Assembly: GCA_030448125.1 (NCBI GenBank)
Contig: JAUJNO010000002.1
Coordinates: forward strand, 316,836 to 380,835
DNA: 64,000 nt
Direction: 5' to 3'
Source: Rubrobacteraceae bacterium
GTDB taxonomy: Bacteria > Actinomycetota > Rubrobacteria > Rubrobacterales > Rubrobacteraceae
Shown here: one piece after another, positions 43,536 through 52,448 of the stretch
Numbering within the stretch: the first letter of the stretch is position 1
Layout of the letters: each line of letters opens with the position of its first letter
The notes under the pieces: model-generated
Told to the model about the DNA's origin: nothing
What the model saw: the letters and a program-made list of their open reading frames with translations, nothing else
Database searches by the model: none
Made by a program: the position numbers and the translations under genes

Positions 43536-44512
43536 ACATAACTTGAGTTGTCCCCTACAAGCACTGGATGGAGAAGGCTAGCAGGAAGCAGACAATCTTT
43601 AGTTCGAAGCCTCTGGGCGTGACCGTGTGAATCTTCTTGGGCAAGAGGTTCGTCAGTCGGCTGAAAACCGTCTCGATGTATTGGCGAATCGGCTTCCCCA
43701 GGAACTCCTCCCATGCCGGCATCGGTCTCTTGGAGTTCTTCTTGCGCTGGGTCTTCAGGTGCAAGCCGACCTCTTCAAGCAGGTCTTCGTAATCGCAGTC
43801 GGTGTAGGCCTTGTCGGCTAAGATGATCGAGCCCTCGGGCAGGAGGTCCAAGTCCAACTCCTTGAAGATCGCCACGTCGGCCTCCGAGCCCGCCGCCAAG
43901 GAAAACTCCACCGCTCTCCCGCCCCGGTCACCACCAGATGCATGCGCAAGCCATAGAAGTAGCGCCGTTTGCTTGCAATGTAGCCCCGGAACGACTTTTT
44001 CTTCTTAGCGGTGCTACCGCCGCCGCTCTCGTCCGGAGGGTAAATTCGGCAGCGGCGGATACGGATGTTGTCGCACACCGGCACCGGTAAAGAGTCCACC
44101 GCGTATGTCTGAAATTCGGGGTCGTTTCTCGCTTCTTGAAGGCTTGGGCCAACAGCTCGAAGAGCACCCGCCAAAGCGTGGGCTCGATGGCGTGCAGGCG
44201 GCGGTTAAGGTGACTCTTGCTGAGCATCTTTGGCATGTAGCCGAACTCATGCAGGAACCGGTGTGTCTTCTCGATCTCGCCGCCGAAGAAGGTCGAGGCC
44301 ACCAAGGGGACGGTCATGACCTCGGCGGTGGACAACCGGGTCTGGGGATCGTCGCGGCGGCGGTGGCGGATGGCCTTCAAGAAGTCATCGCACAAACAGT
44401 AGATGGTGGTTATGGTATCGTCCAATGTGTCCTCCCGATTCGAGAAGGTTTTAGGCAGCCTTCAGATCGGGAGGATATTGCTTATCAGGATAGGGAACAA
44501 CTTGGGTTAGGT
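43536..44512. mobile_element. IS982-like insertion sequence
   Basis: Imperfect terminal inverted repeats bound the element: left ACATAACTTGAGTTGTCCCC (43536 onward) and right, on the reverse strand, ACCTAACCCAAGTTGTTCCC (44512 downward), matching at most positions. The length of about 977 bp and the single transposase fit IS982. No target-site duplication was recognised. The transposase is frameshifted. Confidence 0.7.
43555..44425 (-). pseudogene. IS982-family transposase with two frameshifts
   Basis: The first frame (MDDTITTIYCLCDDFLKAIR to about FKKRET) continues in a second, QTYAVDSLPVPVCDNIRIRR with KSFRGYIASKRRYFYGLRMH. A third frame gives SLAAGSEADVAIFKELDLDL, ILADKAYTDCDYEDLLEEVG and LLPKKIHTVTPRGFELK. 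VDS and ADKAY hold the DDE aspartates. Shifts near 44100 and 43918 each look like one missing base, so the element could be intact in the real genome. Confidence 0.75.
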
Positions 44513-44554
44513 CTAAGTTTCATCTGCTTGCCTCCTGCTATGCTCTTTGCCGGA

Positions 44555-44586
44555 GACGGCCCGATCCTCGCGAGGACCGGGCCGTC
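44555..44586 (-). terminator. Strong hairpin downstream of the alcohol dehydrogenase gene
   Basis: GACGGCCCG (44555-44563) pairs with CGGGCCGTC (44578-44586), and the stem continues through ATCCTCG/CGAGGAC with one mismatch. It lies 24 bases past the end of the leftward alcohol dehydrogenase gene. On the plus strand it is followed by GTCTTTCC, so it may work in both directions. Confidence 0.6.
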
Positions 44587-44609
44587 GTCTTTCCTAACTC
44601 GAACAGCTG

Positions 44610-45659
44610 TTAGGCTGCTGCGCCCTCCGGGATCAAGATGCCTCGACCTCGAAGATCCCCATTCTCGAGGTCGACCATCGCGTCGTTGATCGCATCGAGT
44701 GGATACTCGGACGTGTGCAGCGTCACCTTCCCCTGTCCGGCCAGCGTCATCAGCTCGGCGAGATCGTTGTAGGTCCCGACGAGGTTCCCCACGATGCTGA
44801 TCTCCCTGAGAATAATTTCTTGGGTGGGAATGTCCAGCGCTCCACCGTAGCCGACCACGTAGTAGGTGCCGGCGTCTTTGACCATCTGCGGGGCCACTTT
44901 TTCGACGCCCTGCTCGGCGACGATGTCGATCACCGCCTCCGCCCCATAACCGTCGGTGAGCTCCGTGACCGTGTTGACCTCGTTCCCGTCGGCGAGGACG
45001 GTGTAATCGGCGCCGATATCACGCGCAAGCTCCAGGGCAGGCTCCAGCCTATCGACGACCACTACCTCGGCGGGGGTTAGCGCCTTGAGGCACTGAACGG
45101 CGATGTGACCCAGGCCTCCGGCCCCGATCACGACGACCCTCGTACCCGGATAGAGGATATCCGCCGCCTTCTTCACCGCATGGTAAGCGGTGAGCCCCGC
45201 GTCCGCGTGGGCCGCTATGTCTTTGGGTTCCACCCCCTCGGGCAACTTGATCACCGACCGCGCGTGGGTTTTGAGGAAGTCCGCGTGTCCCCCATCTACG
45301 AAGAGTCCCGGGAATACCCCTTCCACACAGTGCATGTCGTCACCCGCACGGCAGGGCCGGCACAGTCCGCAGGTGATAAGGGGATGTACGACCACCGCAT
45401 CACCTACCTCGACGTTGGTTACCGCCGCTCCGACTTCGTGCACCCATCCCGCGCTCTCGTGGCCGAGCGTATAGGGCAACTCCACACCCTCCGCCTCATG
45501 AATCTCTTTGAAATCTCCGTCCTTGAGATGGAGGTCGGTTCGGCAGAGTCCCGACGCACCGATCATCACGATGACGTCGAGTGGCCCGGTGGCCTTCGGT
45601 TCGTCGACCTCGTCGATATGCAGGTATTCGTTGTAGTTGTGTAGTCGCGCCGCTTTCAC
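44610..45659 (-). CDS. Zinc-dependent alcohol dehydrogenase, NAD type
   Basis: The 349-residue medium-chain dehydrogenase has the catalytic zinc cysteine in GASGLCRTDLHL, GHESAGWVHEVG, the structural zinc site CGLCRPCRAGDDMHC, and the nucleotide fold VVVIGAGGLGHIAVQCLKAL with an aspartate (VVVDR) that favours NAD. In propane-monooxygenase loci such an enzyme oxidises 2-propanol to acetone; that role is inferred from context. GTG start after GGAGG, overlapping the DUF59 gene by four bases (GTGA). Confidence 0.88.
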   Translation of the reverse strand: MKAARLHNYNEYLHIDEVDEPKATGPLDVIVMIGASGLCRTDLHLKDGDFKEIHEAEGVELPYTLGHESAGWVHEVGAAVTNVEVGDAVVVHPLITCGLCRPCRAGDDMHCVEGVFPGLFVDGGHADFLKTHARSVIKLPEGVEPKDIAAHADAGLTAYHAVKKAADILYPGTRVVVIGAGGLGHIAVQCLKALTPAEVVVVDRLEPALELARDIGADYTVLADGNEVNTVTELTDGYGAEAVIDIVAEQGVEKVAPQMVKDAGTYYVVGYGGALDIPTQEIILREISIVGNLVGTYNDLAELMTLAGQGKVTLHTSEYPLDAINDAMVDLENGDLRGRGILIPEGAAA

Positions 45660-46351
45660 GGGGTTGCCTCCTCAGGGTCTTCGATTCCGTAGCGGGTGGC
45701 CAACAGCCCCCGGCAGAAGCCAGCGTTTCCTTCGATGCTCAGCCGGGTTAGCTTGGCGAACCGCAGATGCTCGACCACCGCCTCCTCGGGGATCGGGTTT
45801 CCGTCGGGGTCCACCACGAGCGGCGCCTCCGCGGACACGTCCAGCCCCAGCTCCTCCCTGCGGCTCAGGTACTTCTCGAACGCCTCGGAAGCGGGTACCT
45901 CCCCAAGCCGCGTCTCCGCGAGCTCCGCTGCGGAGTATCCTGCGGCCAGAAGCGTCCGGCAAAGCTTCTCCTGGCGGGAGATGAAGGCCTTGCGGCGGAA
46001 GATGGTGCGCAGCTCGTCCAGGCTCTCCCCTTCGGTCTCCCCGGGGAAGGTGCCCTCGAAGCCCCGCTCGTTGACCATGCCGGCGTTAATCTCACTAGAC
46101 GCATGATGGTCGTCGAGGGCCACCCGCGCGCGCCGCACACCTGGCACCGAGAGTACCGCCTCCCTGGCGTCCGCGACCATGAGGTAGGCGAAGTTCGGGG
46201 CGCAGAAGGGGGTCGGGAGCCTCAGCCGGACGTCCACTGTACCCTCCGCGACCCGCAGGTCCGCGACGAATTTCAGATCCGTTATGGGCTCGTCAAGCTC
46301 GGGGTCCCGGACGCCCGAAAGGGCGTCCAGGACTGCTGCCTCGGTGGGCAT
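45656..46351 (-). CDS. DUF59 (MIP18-type) iron-sulfur assembly protein with long C-terminal extension
   Basis: The ATG at 46351 opens MPTEAAVLDALSGVRDPELD and EPITDLKFVADLRVAEGTVD, the DUF59 domain (about 1-100) with the conserved proline/cysteine segment TPFCAPNFAYLMVADAREAV. A helical extension of 130 residues (KAFISRQEKLCRTLLAAGYS and on) follows; it carries cysteines but no known motif. DUF59 proteins help load metal or Fe-S centres. Next to a diiron monooxygenase it may mature the hydroxylase or ferredoxins. The start overlaps the stop of the amidohydrolase gene by one base. Confidence 0.82.
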   Translation of the reverse strand: MPTEAAVLDALSGVRDPELDEPITDLKFVADLRVAEGTVDVRLRLPTPFCAPNFAYLMVADAREAVLSVPGVRRARVALDDHHASSEINAGMVNERGFEGTFPGETEGESLDELRTIFRRKAFISRQEKLCRTLLAAGYSAAELAETRLGEVPASEAFEKYLSRREELGLDVSAEAPLVVDPDGNPIPEEAVVEHLRFAKLTRLSIEGNAGFCRGLLATRYGIEDPEEATP

Positions 46352-47382
46352 TAATACGGGGCCTCCGGGTACTCTTCCTCGCCGGCAGCCACCGCGGCCG
46401 GCTGGGGGACCTCGGAGGGCACCTCGAGGTCGTACAGGTGCGCGGCATTTAGCCCCAGGATCTTGCGCTTCATGTCCGGGGTGAGCGTCCCGTACTCGCC
46501 CTGCATGTCCTCGGGGATCTGGAAGTCCACAAACATCTCGACCAGCCACTTAGGCTGCCAGATCGCATAGTCGCTAGCGAAGAGGAGGCGATCCTCGTCG
46601 AGCCAGTACAAGAGCTCCCCGATTATCTTCGCGAAGTACCTGGGCCGACTGTAGATGAACGGCATCGCGACCGCGAGCCCACCGTAGACGTTGGCCTCCT
46701 GGACCGCTATCCAGCAGAAGTCCTCGAGCCTCGGCAGCCCCACGTGCTCGACGATGAAGTTCAAGTCGGGGAACTCAGAGGCCACCTCGTCCACATCTTT
46801 GACGTCAAACGCATCCATGTTCAATGGCGTGATGGTCGGGCCTTTGTGAACGTGGATGTTTTTGACCCCCAGCTCCTGGCACTTCTCCAGGTGGCGCTTG
46901 GCCCACTCATCCCTGAGGCTCCAGCCCTTCGATTGGCCGTTCCACTCGGCTGTGTAGAGCTTCACACCCTTGATGTTGTAACGGTCAACCAGTTCCTCAA
47001 GATACTCTAAGCCCTGCTCGCCGGAGCGTGGATCGAACGAACCGGGGAGGACGAACTTGTCCGGGTACTTCTCCTTGAGCACCGCGTTTTGCTCGGTGGT
47101 GTTGAACCCGTTTACGTAGAAGTCTTTCAGGTAGGTGGGCTGGAAAATCCCGACGTCCACGTAGCCGATTTCGAAGAGGTCGTGCATCATGTCCTCTTCG
47201 GAGTACTTCTGGAACTTGTCCTCCGGCCAGAGGTACTCCTCGGGGCTTAGGGCGCTGTGGTAGCCGTAGAAGCAGTCGATGAACTGCTTGCCGTGGATGT
47301 TGGCCTGGTTCTCCGGGCTTCCGTCCCAGTAGTGGACGTGCCCGTCCACCACAAAATACTTCTCGCCGTCTTTCTCGTACAA
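46351..47382 (-). CDS. Amidohydrolase-2 family protein of the monooxygenase locus
   Basis: The 343-residue TIM-barrel hydrolase has the metal site VVDGHVHYWDGS, a second histidine in IHVHKGPTI, HVGLPRLEDFCW, and FASDYAIWQPKWLVEMF with the catalytic aspartate. Related PF04909 proteins are regular members of propane and methyl-ketone oxidation loci, where their role (hydrolase or accessory factor) is unsettled. It is followed by the DUF59 gene in an operon. A paralog lies at 62769-63776 beside another DUF59 gene. Confidence 0.82.
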   Translation of the reverse strand: MYEKDGEKYFVVDGHVHYWDGSPENQANIHGKQFIDCFYGYHSALSPEEYLWPEDKFQKYSEEDMMHDLFEIGYVDVGIFQPTYLKDFYVNGFNTTEQNAVLKEKYPDKFVLPGSFDPRSGEQGLEYLEELVDRYNIKGVKLYTAEWNGQSKGWSLRDEWAKRHLEKCQELGVKNIHVHKGPTITPLNMDAFDVKDVDEVASEFPDLNFIVEHVGLPRLEDFCWIAVQEANVYGGLAVAMPFIYSRPRYFAKIIGELLYWLDEDRLLFASDYAIWQPKWLVEMFVDFQIPEDMQGEYGTLTPDMKRKILGLNAAHLYDLEVPSEVPQPAAVAAGEEEYPEAPY

Positions 47383-47538
47383 GGTGATTCTCTCCTTTCC
47401 CAGTACCGGGATACGCTTAGATCAGTCCCCGCGTACCGTCCGGTCTTCATCCTCTCGTCTCCGTACGAGAGGTCCAACCCGTTAAAGCTCGTCACAGGTC
47501 TAGTCCTCGGTTTTGCCTCCTTCCCCAGATGGAAAACC

Positions 47539-47554
47539 GGTTACCATTGTAACC
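47539..47554. promoter_or_regulatory. Palindrome upstream of the amidohydrolase gene
   Basis: GGTTAC-CATT-GTAACC is a perfect inverted repeat in the 258-base gap before the amidohydrolase gene, in locally AT-rich sequence. It is an operator candidate, perhaps for the IclR protein at 51348. Confidence 0.4.
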
Positions 47555-47640
47555 AACATAGTATTTACCCGCTTGTGCGCCCTCATACACGAGCGCTTCC
47601 GGTTGAGCGACGAGCACTATTACTCCCGGGTTCCGGCTCC

Positions 47641-48006
47641 CTAGTACGGCCTCTCGATATAAATGGGCGGGGGGGTAATCTCTTCCTCGGGTTTACCGCC
47701 GGGGCTGTTGGCTCCGGTCTCACTTACGGTCAATATCGGCCGCACCTTCATATCGTGCTCGCAGAGGATCTGGCACGAGAGGCGCGCCTCCCCCAGAAGC
47801 TCCCGCTGCTCGAGCAACGCATGCTCCGCCTCGGTCATATCCTCCGGATCGCCCTCCAAAAACTCGACCCGGCAGGTGGCGCAGTGCGCGTGACCTCCGC
47901 ACTGGTGCATGATGTCTACGCCCGCTTCCTCCTCGATGGCCAGGACCAGACGCAGATCCTCATCGACGTCGAACGTTCCCGCACCCTCTACTTCTAGCTC
48001 AGGCAC
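47641..48006 (-). CDS. [2Fe-2S] ferredoxin, copy 1
   Basis: The 121-residue protein has Cys36, Cys42, Cys45 and Cys78 (HQCGGHAHCATC and ARLSCQ), the C-x5-C-x2-C-x32-C spacing of plant/adrenodoxin-type [2Fe-2S] ferredoxins. It ends in about 20 proline/glutamate-rich residues ending IERPY. It should carry single electrons, probably toward the monooxygenase. It is a tandem paralog of the next gene (43 bases apart), with nearly the same ends. Confidence 0.85.
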   Translation of the reverse strand: MPELEVEGAGTFDVDEDLRLVLAIEEEAGVDIMHQCGGHAHCATCRVEFLEGDPEDMTEAEHALLEQRELLGEARLSCQILCEHDMKVRPILTVSETGANSPGGKPEEEITPPPIYIERPY

Positions 48007-48049
48007 TCGTTCCTCCTCTCGTTAAGCAGGATTGAACTTACGCGGGCTC

Positions 48050-48415
48050 CTAATACGGCCTCTCATCAAAAATGGCCTCGGGGGTGACCTCCTCGGTAGG
48101 GATCCCACCGGGGTCGCTGGCTCCGACACTTTCTACGGTCATCAGCACCCGCACCTTCATGTCGTGCTCGACGAGGATCTGGCACGAGAGGCGCGCCTCC
48201 CCCACAAGATCGCGCATCTCGAGCATCCTCAGCTCCGCCTGGGTCATATCCTCCGGATCGCCCTCCAACATTTCCACGCGGCAGGTGGAGCACCTGGCGT
48301 AACCTTCGCACGAGTGCATGATGTTTACCCCCGCGTCGTCCTTGATGGCCAGAACCAGACGCCTGTCTTCATCGACGTCGAACGTTCCCACGCCCTCCAC
48401 TTCCAGCTCAGGCAT
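48050..48415 (-). CDS. [2Fe-2S] ferredoxin, copy 2
   Basis: Also 121 residues, starting MPELEVEGVGTFDVDEDRRL, with the same four cysteines (HSCEGYARCSTC and ARLSCQ) and a tail ending DERPY. It differs from copy 1 mostly at surface positions, so the two may serve different partners. It lies downstream of the RnfC/PduS-like gene in the same direction, with a 390-base gap that contains an iclR-like fragment. Confidence 0.85.
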   Translation of the reverse strand: MPELEVEGVGTFDVDEDRRLVLAIKDDAGVNIMHSCEGYARCSTCRVEMLEGDPEDMTQAELRMLEMRDLVGEARLSCQILVEHDMKVRVLMTVESVGASDPGGIPTEEVTPEAIFDERPY

Positions 48416-48445
48416 TAGCTCCTCCTTTCGTAATCGGGACTGAGT

Positions 48446-48532
48446 TTACCCAGTCTTCTTCGACCGCACTCGTTGCGCATCGGTTTCGGGCTCCTCTTTG
48501 AGCAGCGCCGAAGCCTCCCCAGCCGCCCAATG
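48446..48532 (-). pseudogene. Fragment of an IclR-regulator C-terminus
   Basis: The frame HWAAGEASALLKEEPE, ending in a stop at 48446, matches the end of the IclR protein at 51348 (QWAAQEASALLKEES), and the DNA is nearly identical for about 45 bases. A stop codon just upstream shows nothing more of the gene remains. The rest of the gap 48533-48804 holds nothing recognisable. Confidence 0.5.
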
Positions 48533-48804
48533 TGAACTATTCCCTACCGCGAATCATTTTACACAAGCTCCTTCAACCGCGCTAGGACGTGCTTACAGAA
48601 TCAAAACCACGGCAGTATCGCCGCGAGGGTCAGCATCGTCAGAGGTAGTCAGCCGTTGTCTTCTCGTAGCTATACCCCTGTGCTGCTTGAGGTGCGCTAT
48701 CAGGCTCTTCTGGCGCTTCTTCTCACGGCTGCTAAGGGATAGACAGACTGCTGAGCACGCGGAGGGCCAGGGCGTCGCGTACCGGTCATCTATTGCCGGT
48801 GCTC

Positions 48805-49926
48805 TCACTGGTGCCTCTTCGCTTCGGTCTCGGCCTCGGCCTCGGCCTCCTCCATAGGCACCGCGCCGCCGGCGATGGCGATGATGTTGTCCTCGGTCGA
48901 GGTGACCGTGCCGCCCACGCTCGCCCAGACGCCTATACTGAAGCCCTCGTCTACGGGCTCGCCGATCTTCTGCTCGTACGCCACCTCGTCGCCCTCCGAG
49001 ACGAGCGGGGTGGCAGGCTTCAAGTAACGGCCGCCCAAGGGCAGGTTCACGCCTTTCGGGAGCAGGCCGACGAGCGAGACGATGCCTTCTTCGGGGGGAT
49101 CGGTCTTTATGTCGGTGTACTCCTTATATGCTGTCGTGCCCTTCTGGATGAGCATGAGGGCGTTAGTCGTCCCCCTGACGTAGGCGTCGCCCGTCTCTCC
49201 TAGCTCCTCGATACTCATATCGTTAAGGTACGGCCCCCCGTCGAGGCAGGTGAGGTGCCCCGAATTCTCGACGTCTATCCCTGCGAAGCGCAAGACCTCG
49301 GCCACAGAGGCCCCCAGCGGCACCTCGTAGACCTTTATGTCCGTCTCCTCACCGTAGACCTGCAAGAACTTCGTGATGACGGGCCTGCCCAGGAACAGCG
49401 CTCTGTAGACGTTGAGCAAGGTCTCCGAGTTGTTGACGATGATCCCCACATCTAGCGGCATCCCCGGGCGTCTCTTTCCGTCAGGCGTGTCCACTCTCCA
49501 GGGCACCTCGGTGTCGGTAGCGTACCTGATGAGCATGTTCTCTTCGCCCGCGTGGTACTTATCCGGCACGTATCGCATATCGTAGAGATCGCCGGCGTGC
49601 TCGGCGTAGTCGGAGAACCACTCCCGGTCCTTCTCGTGGACGCACATGCTCACCTGCTCGAAATCGAAGATGGCTTTCATGGCTTCGTAGAGTTGGAGAA
49701 ACTCATCCAGGTGCTCCTTGTGCAGTAACTTGTCCGCCTGGTAGCCGGGCTCGCTCTCGGTGGCGTTGACTATAAGGTGCGGCTGGGGGTCCTTGTACTT
49801 GATGTAGGTCGGGAAACCGCCGCCGCCCGCGCCGATTACGCCGGCTTGGCGTATAGCCTCGACGGCCTCTTCCCTACTTAAAGCCTTTACCTCTTCGAGC
49901 GTCCTCTTCTGTTTCAACTCAGCCAA
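48805..49926 (-). CDS. RnfC/PduS-like NADH- and FMN-binding oxidoreductase without Fe-S domain
   Basis: The 373-residue protein follows the RnfC/PduS/NuoF-51-kDa pattern: GVIGAGGGGFPTYIKY, IVNATESEPGYQADKLL, KYHAGEENMLIRY and VNNSETLLNVYRALFLGRPV, then an SLBB-type beta domain (YEVPLGASVAEVLRFAGI). The usual C-terminal CxxCxxC ferredoxin motifs are missing. It should accept hydride from NADH on flavin and pass electrons to a separate ferredoxin. The FdxA-type ferredoxin is 74 bases upstream, and the two [2Fe-2S] ferredoxins are downstream. No classical monooxygenase reductase is in the locus, so this may be its replacement. Confidence 0.78.
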   Translation of the reverse strand: MAELKQKRTLEEVKALSREEAVEAIRQAGVIGAGGGGFPTYIKYKDPQPHLIVNATESEPGYQADKLLHKEHLDEFLQLYEAMKAIFDFEQVSMCVHEKDREWFSDYAEHAGDLYDMRYVPDKYHAGEENMLIRYATDTEVPWRVDTPDGKRRPGMPLDVGIIVNNSETLLNVYRALFLGRPVITKFLQVYGEETDIKVYEVPLGASVAEVLRFAGIDVENSGHLTCLDGGPYLNDMSIEELGETGDAYVRGTTNALMLIQKGTTAYKEYTDIKTDPPEEGIVSLVGLLPKGVNLPLGGRYLKPATPLVSEGDEVAYEQKIGEPVDEGFSIGVWASVGGTVTSTEDNIIAIAGGAVPMEEAEAEAETEAKRHQ

Positions 49927-50000
49927 AATCCATTGCTCCTATAAAAGAGTCCTCGGGAGCGGAGGTTGCCCAGCTACCAAGTTCGGTACCCGCGTACGAC

Positions 50001-50249
50001 CTAGAAGGCGGGCTCCATTCCCGAATAGTCGAACTCGGCAGCCTTGGTCTTGTAGTGCTCCTTCTCCTCGGGTAGCTGGTAGTCGGGGTAGATAGCATCG
50101 ACCGGACACTCGGTGTTGCAAAGCCCACAGTCGATGCACTCCTCGGGGTTGATCATGAAGTGGTCCCCGGCGTCGTAGATGCAGTCAACCGGACACACCG
50201 CGGCGCACATCCCGGCCTGGATGCACGCGTCGGTAATTACATGGGTCAT
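50001..50249 (-). CDS. FdxA-type 7Fe/8Fe ferredoxin
   Basis: The 82-residue protein has CIQAGMCAAVCPVDCIY and ECIDCGLCNTECPVDAIY, the arrangement of actinobacterial FdxA ferredoxins with one cubane and one [3Fe-4S] or second [4Fe-4S] cluster. It ends in the family tail EEKEHYKTKAAEF. It probably links the flavoprotein to the [2Fe-2S] ferredoxins. It is the first gene of the leftward arm. Confidence 0.9.
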   Translation of the reverse strand: MTHVITDACIQAGMCAAVCPVDCIYDAGDHFMINPEECIDCGLCNTECPVDAIYPDYQLPEEKEHYKTKAAEFDYSGMEPAF

Positions 50250-50839
50250 CTATCCTCCTGTCCTAATACCCTTGCACGCTGGTACTAGTCCCCTAAGAAA
50301 CGCTTGTTCCTAAAACTTTCCCTGGTGCCAGTTTAGCTACTCGGCCAAAACGTGTCAACAACAATATCAGCCGAAATTTTTGTTCGGGCCACGCGGCCCG
50401 GTGGGTACTAAAAACCGTTCTACAGACACTTCCGTGCGGAGCGATCGGGCCGAGGAGGCGATATCTCGCGCTTTGGGGAGTACCACTGCGGGAATCGCCT
50501 TCGCACTCTTCGCTCTCCTGAACAAACGCCGGTGTCGGCTATCCGGGACCCTTGGAAACTGTCCGAAAAGTCTCGGTAGGCTCCAAGTCAGAGCCCTACG
50601 AGTCGATAAAACGGGGCGAAGAGGTTCTATTTTGCCGTTGTGCAAGCAAGTAAATGTGCGTCGAGACGTTACTCAGCTGCTTTTAGGATAGTTTCAAACT
50701 TGTTCCCGGAAAACCGGTCTGCCTACTTCCGTGATCCCTTCGATACAATAGGGGTTCCGATTTGCTCACAGAGCAGGTACTATGATTGAATTGAGATAAG
50801 CGATCCGCCGACAAAAGCGAGAGGAAGGAGGAGAGCGCC
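50250..50839. other. Divergent regulatory region, no gene
   Basis: It separates the leftward ferredoxin arm from the rightward ABM-like gene. A small hairpin CGGGCC-ACGC-GGCCCG (50385-50400) and several AT-rich stretches are present, but no open frame looks coding. The two promoters of the locus probably lie here. Confidence 0.5.
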
Positions 50840-51139
50840 TTGTTCGCCCGAATGAACACCTTCGAAGGGTCTCCAGACCGGTTGGACGACGCACTACGTA
50901 ACGTCCGAGAGCAGGTCCTACCACAACTTCACCAACAGGACGGATTTAAAGGACTGATGTTCCTCGCTAACTACCAGAGTGGTGAGTTACAGCTCATGAG
51001 CCTCTGGGAAAGTGCGCGGTCCATGCGGGCCAGCGAGGAAGAGGCAGATCGCCTGCGGGGCGAAGTTGCGGAGGCTGGGGATCAAGACATAACGCGCGTA
51101 GAGAGGTACGACGTCGTCCTCTTCGAGGAGCCAAAGTAA
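50840..51139 (+). CDS. ABM-type dimeric alpha/beta-barrel protein
   Basis: The 99-residue protein starts MFARMNTFEGSPDRLDDALR and continues EQVLPQLHQQDGFKGLMFL, LQLMSLWESARSMRASEEEA and VERYDVVLF. This is the antibiotic-biosynthesis-monooxygenase/dimeric barrel pattern. Many such proteins bind small hydrophobic ligands, and no cofactor is implied. TTG start five bases after GGAGGAGA. It stands alone between the two arms of the locus. Confidence 0.7.
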   Translation: MFARMNTFEGSPDRLDDALRNVREQVLPQLHQQDGFKGLMFLANYQSGELQLMSLWESARSMRASEEEADRLRGEVAEAGDQDITRVERYDVVLFEEPK

Positions 51140-51347
51140 TCCTACAGTGACACTTAGCACAATCGAGCTCCGCAGCCTCGGTTGGAGTACTGTAGAGTAC
51201 TCAATATTGGGCACTTTGGGGCTTTCTTGGTTCTCAAAAGGTGCTCGGGACTACTCAATAGGTCACTCTCTCTAAGGCGTAAGCTAATAGACACCTCCTG
51301 CGGCGTGTGTTCGCCAACGTGGCAGAGACCTCTGGTGAAGATCCAGG

Positions 51348-52159
51348 CTAGGACTCCTCCTTGAGCAGCGCCGAAGCCTCCTGGGCTGCCCACTGAACCA
51401 TTTCGGTTAAACGCCTTCCCTCGTCATGTATGCGCCGGGCCGTTGTGGAGAGACCTATCGCTCCCTCCACTTTGGGCCTTCTGCTCCAAACTGGTGCCGC
51501 CACGCAGCAGAGGTTCTGCGCAAATTCCTCGAAATCTATGGCTAACCCTACCATCCGAACCTTGTTCAGATGGGTGTGCAGTAGAGCAGGCTGAACGATG
51601 GTTCGTGGCGTAAAAGCCTCCAGCCCGCCGTGATCTTCTATGTAACCCTCTACGTACTTGGACCCCATGCTGGCCAACAGCACCTTGCCCAGAGCGAGCG
51701 CGTGTGAGCCCCCACGAAACCCTTCTACCACCCCCACGGGAGGACTATTGGGCGGGGCTTTGACCTGGGTCACCTCCATCTCCCAGCCGAGAGCACCGCA
51801 GAGTAGGCCTGCCGCTGAGTCCGTTGCGCCAGTTCCTCGACGACCGGCTCAATCTTGGAGTCGAAGTCGCTCCTGGAACCCTCGCTAAGCAGGGGAATAG
51901 TAGGGCCGATCCTGTAGCCTCCGCGATGGGGAAGCTTTTCGATGTACCCTTCATCAGTGAGTATGCTGAGCAAGTAGTAGCAACTGGAGAGGTTGGTCCC
52001 TATCTTGTGGGCGATCTGCTTCGCCGTCAAATTTTCTCCCTGGCGATTGACGAGTTCTATGATCCTGAAGACCCGTTGGACGCTCTTGAACTTGGCACCA
52101 GTCTGTGCCCCGCTCAATGAGAGGTTGTCAGAGTCTCCATCCGAATAACTTAGCTTCAT
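51348..52159 (-). CDS. IclR-family transcriptional regulator (one frameshift)
   Basis: The N-terminal winged helix (SVQRVFRIIELVNRQGENLT with TAKQIAHKIGTNLSSCYYLL) and the ligand-binding domain (HALALGKVLLASM, AAPVWSRRPKVEGAIGLST) are in two frames that meet near 51779. One missing base in the GGCTGGGAG area joins them into about 270 residues. IclR proteins are ligand-responsive repressors or activators of catabolic operons. It faces the ABM gene and lies 290 bases from the hydroxylase gene, so it is the likely regulator of the monooxygenase. Confidence 0.8.
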
Positions 52160-52290
52160 CTATGACTGCCCTAACTTCTATCCCTTCCCCAGACGGGTAA
52201 AGCTACTTCCCAGACCCCATTTTGGAACACCGCTCGCCAAGTGCAAGGCCGTTTTGCAATCTTTTCAGTGAACTTTACTACATTGTTGAA

Positions 52291-52302
52291 AAAAGGCCTT
52301 TT
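52291..52302. promoter_or_regulatory. Palindrome in the hydroxylase upstream region
   Basis: AAAAGGCCTTTT is a perfect 12-bp palindrome about 150 bases before the hydroxylase start. It is preceded by TTGAAA and lies in an AT-rich stretch between iclR and the hydroxylase gene. It could be the IclR operator or part of a promoter. Confidence 0.35.
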
Positions 52303-52448
52303 GATACTTGTGATTTGTGGCATCGCTTTCTACCATGGTGCCCATCGATTAGGCTACGGGGTAAAGGGGTGGTAAGTACAAAAGGGGAATCATCGTTAAG
52401 AGCTATCTGGAAGAAGAGCTATCTTATCGAAAGGAGTAAGTAAAGCTC

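Noticed and set aside
50367..50691. Two overlapping short frames in the divergent region
   Set aside because: No ribosome binding site, no recognisable motif, and composition unlike the coding neighbours.
52314..52335. Possible sigma-54 promoter (TGGCAT) before the hydroxylase gene
   Set aside because: The -12 GC is missing, and sigma-54 is not expected in an actinobacterium.
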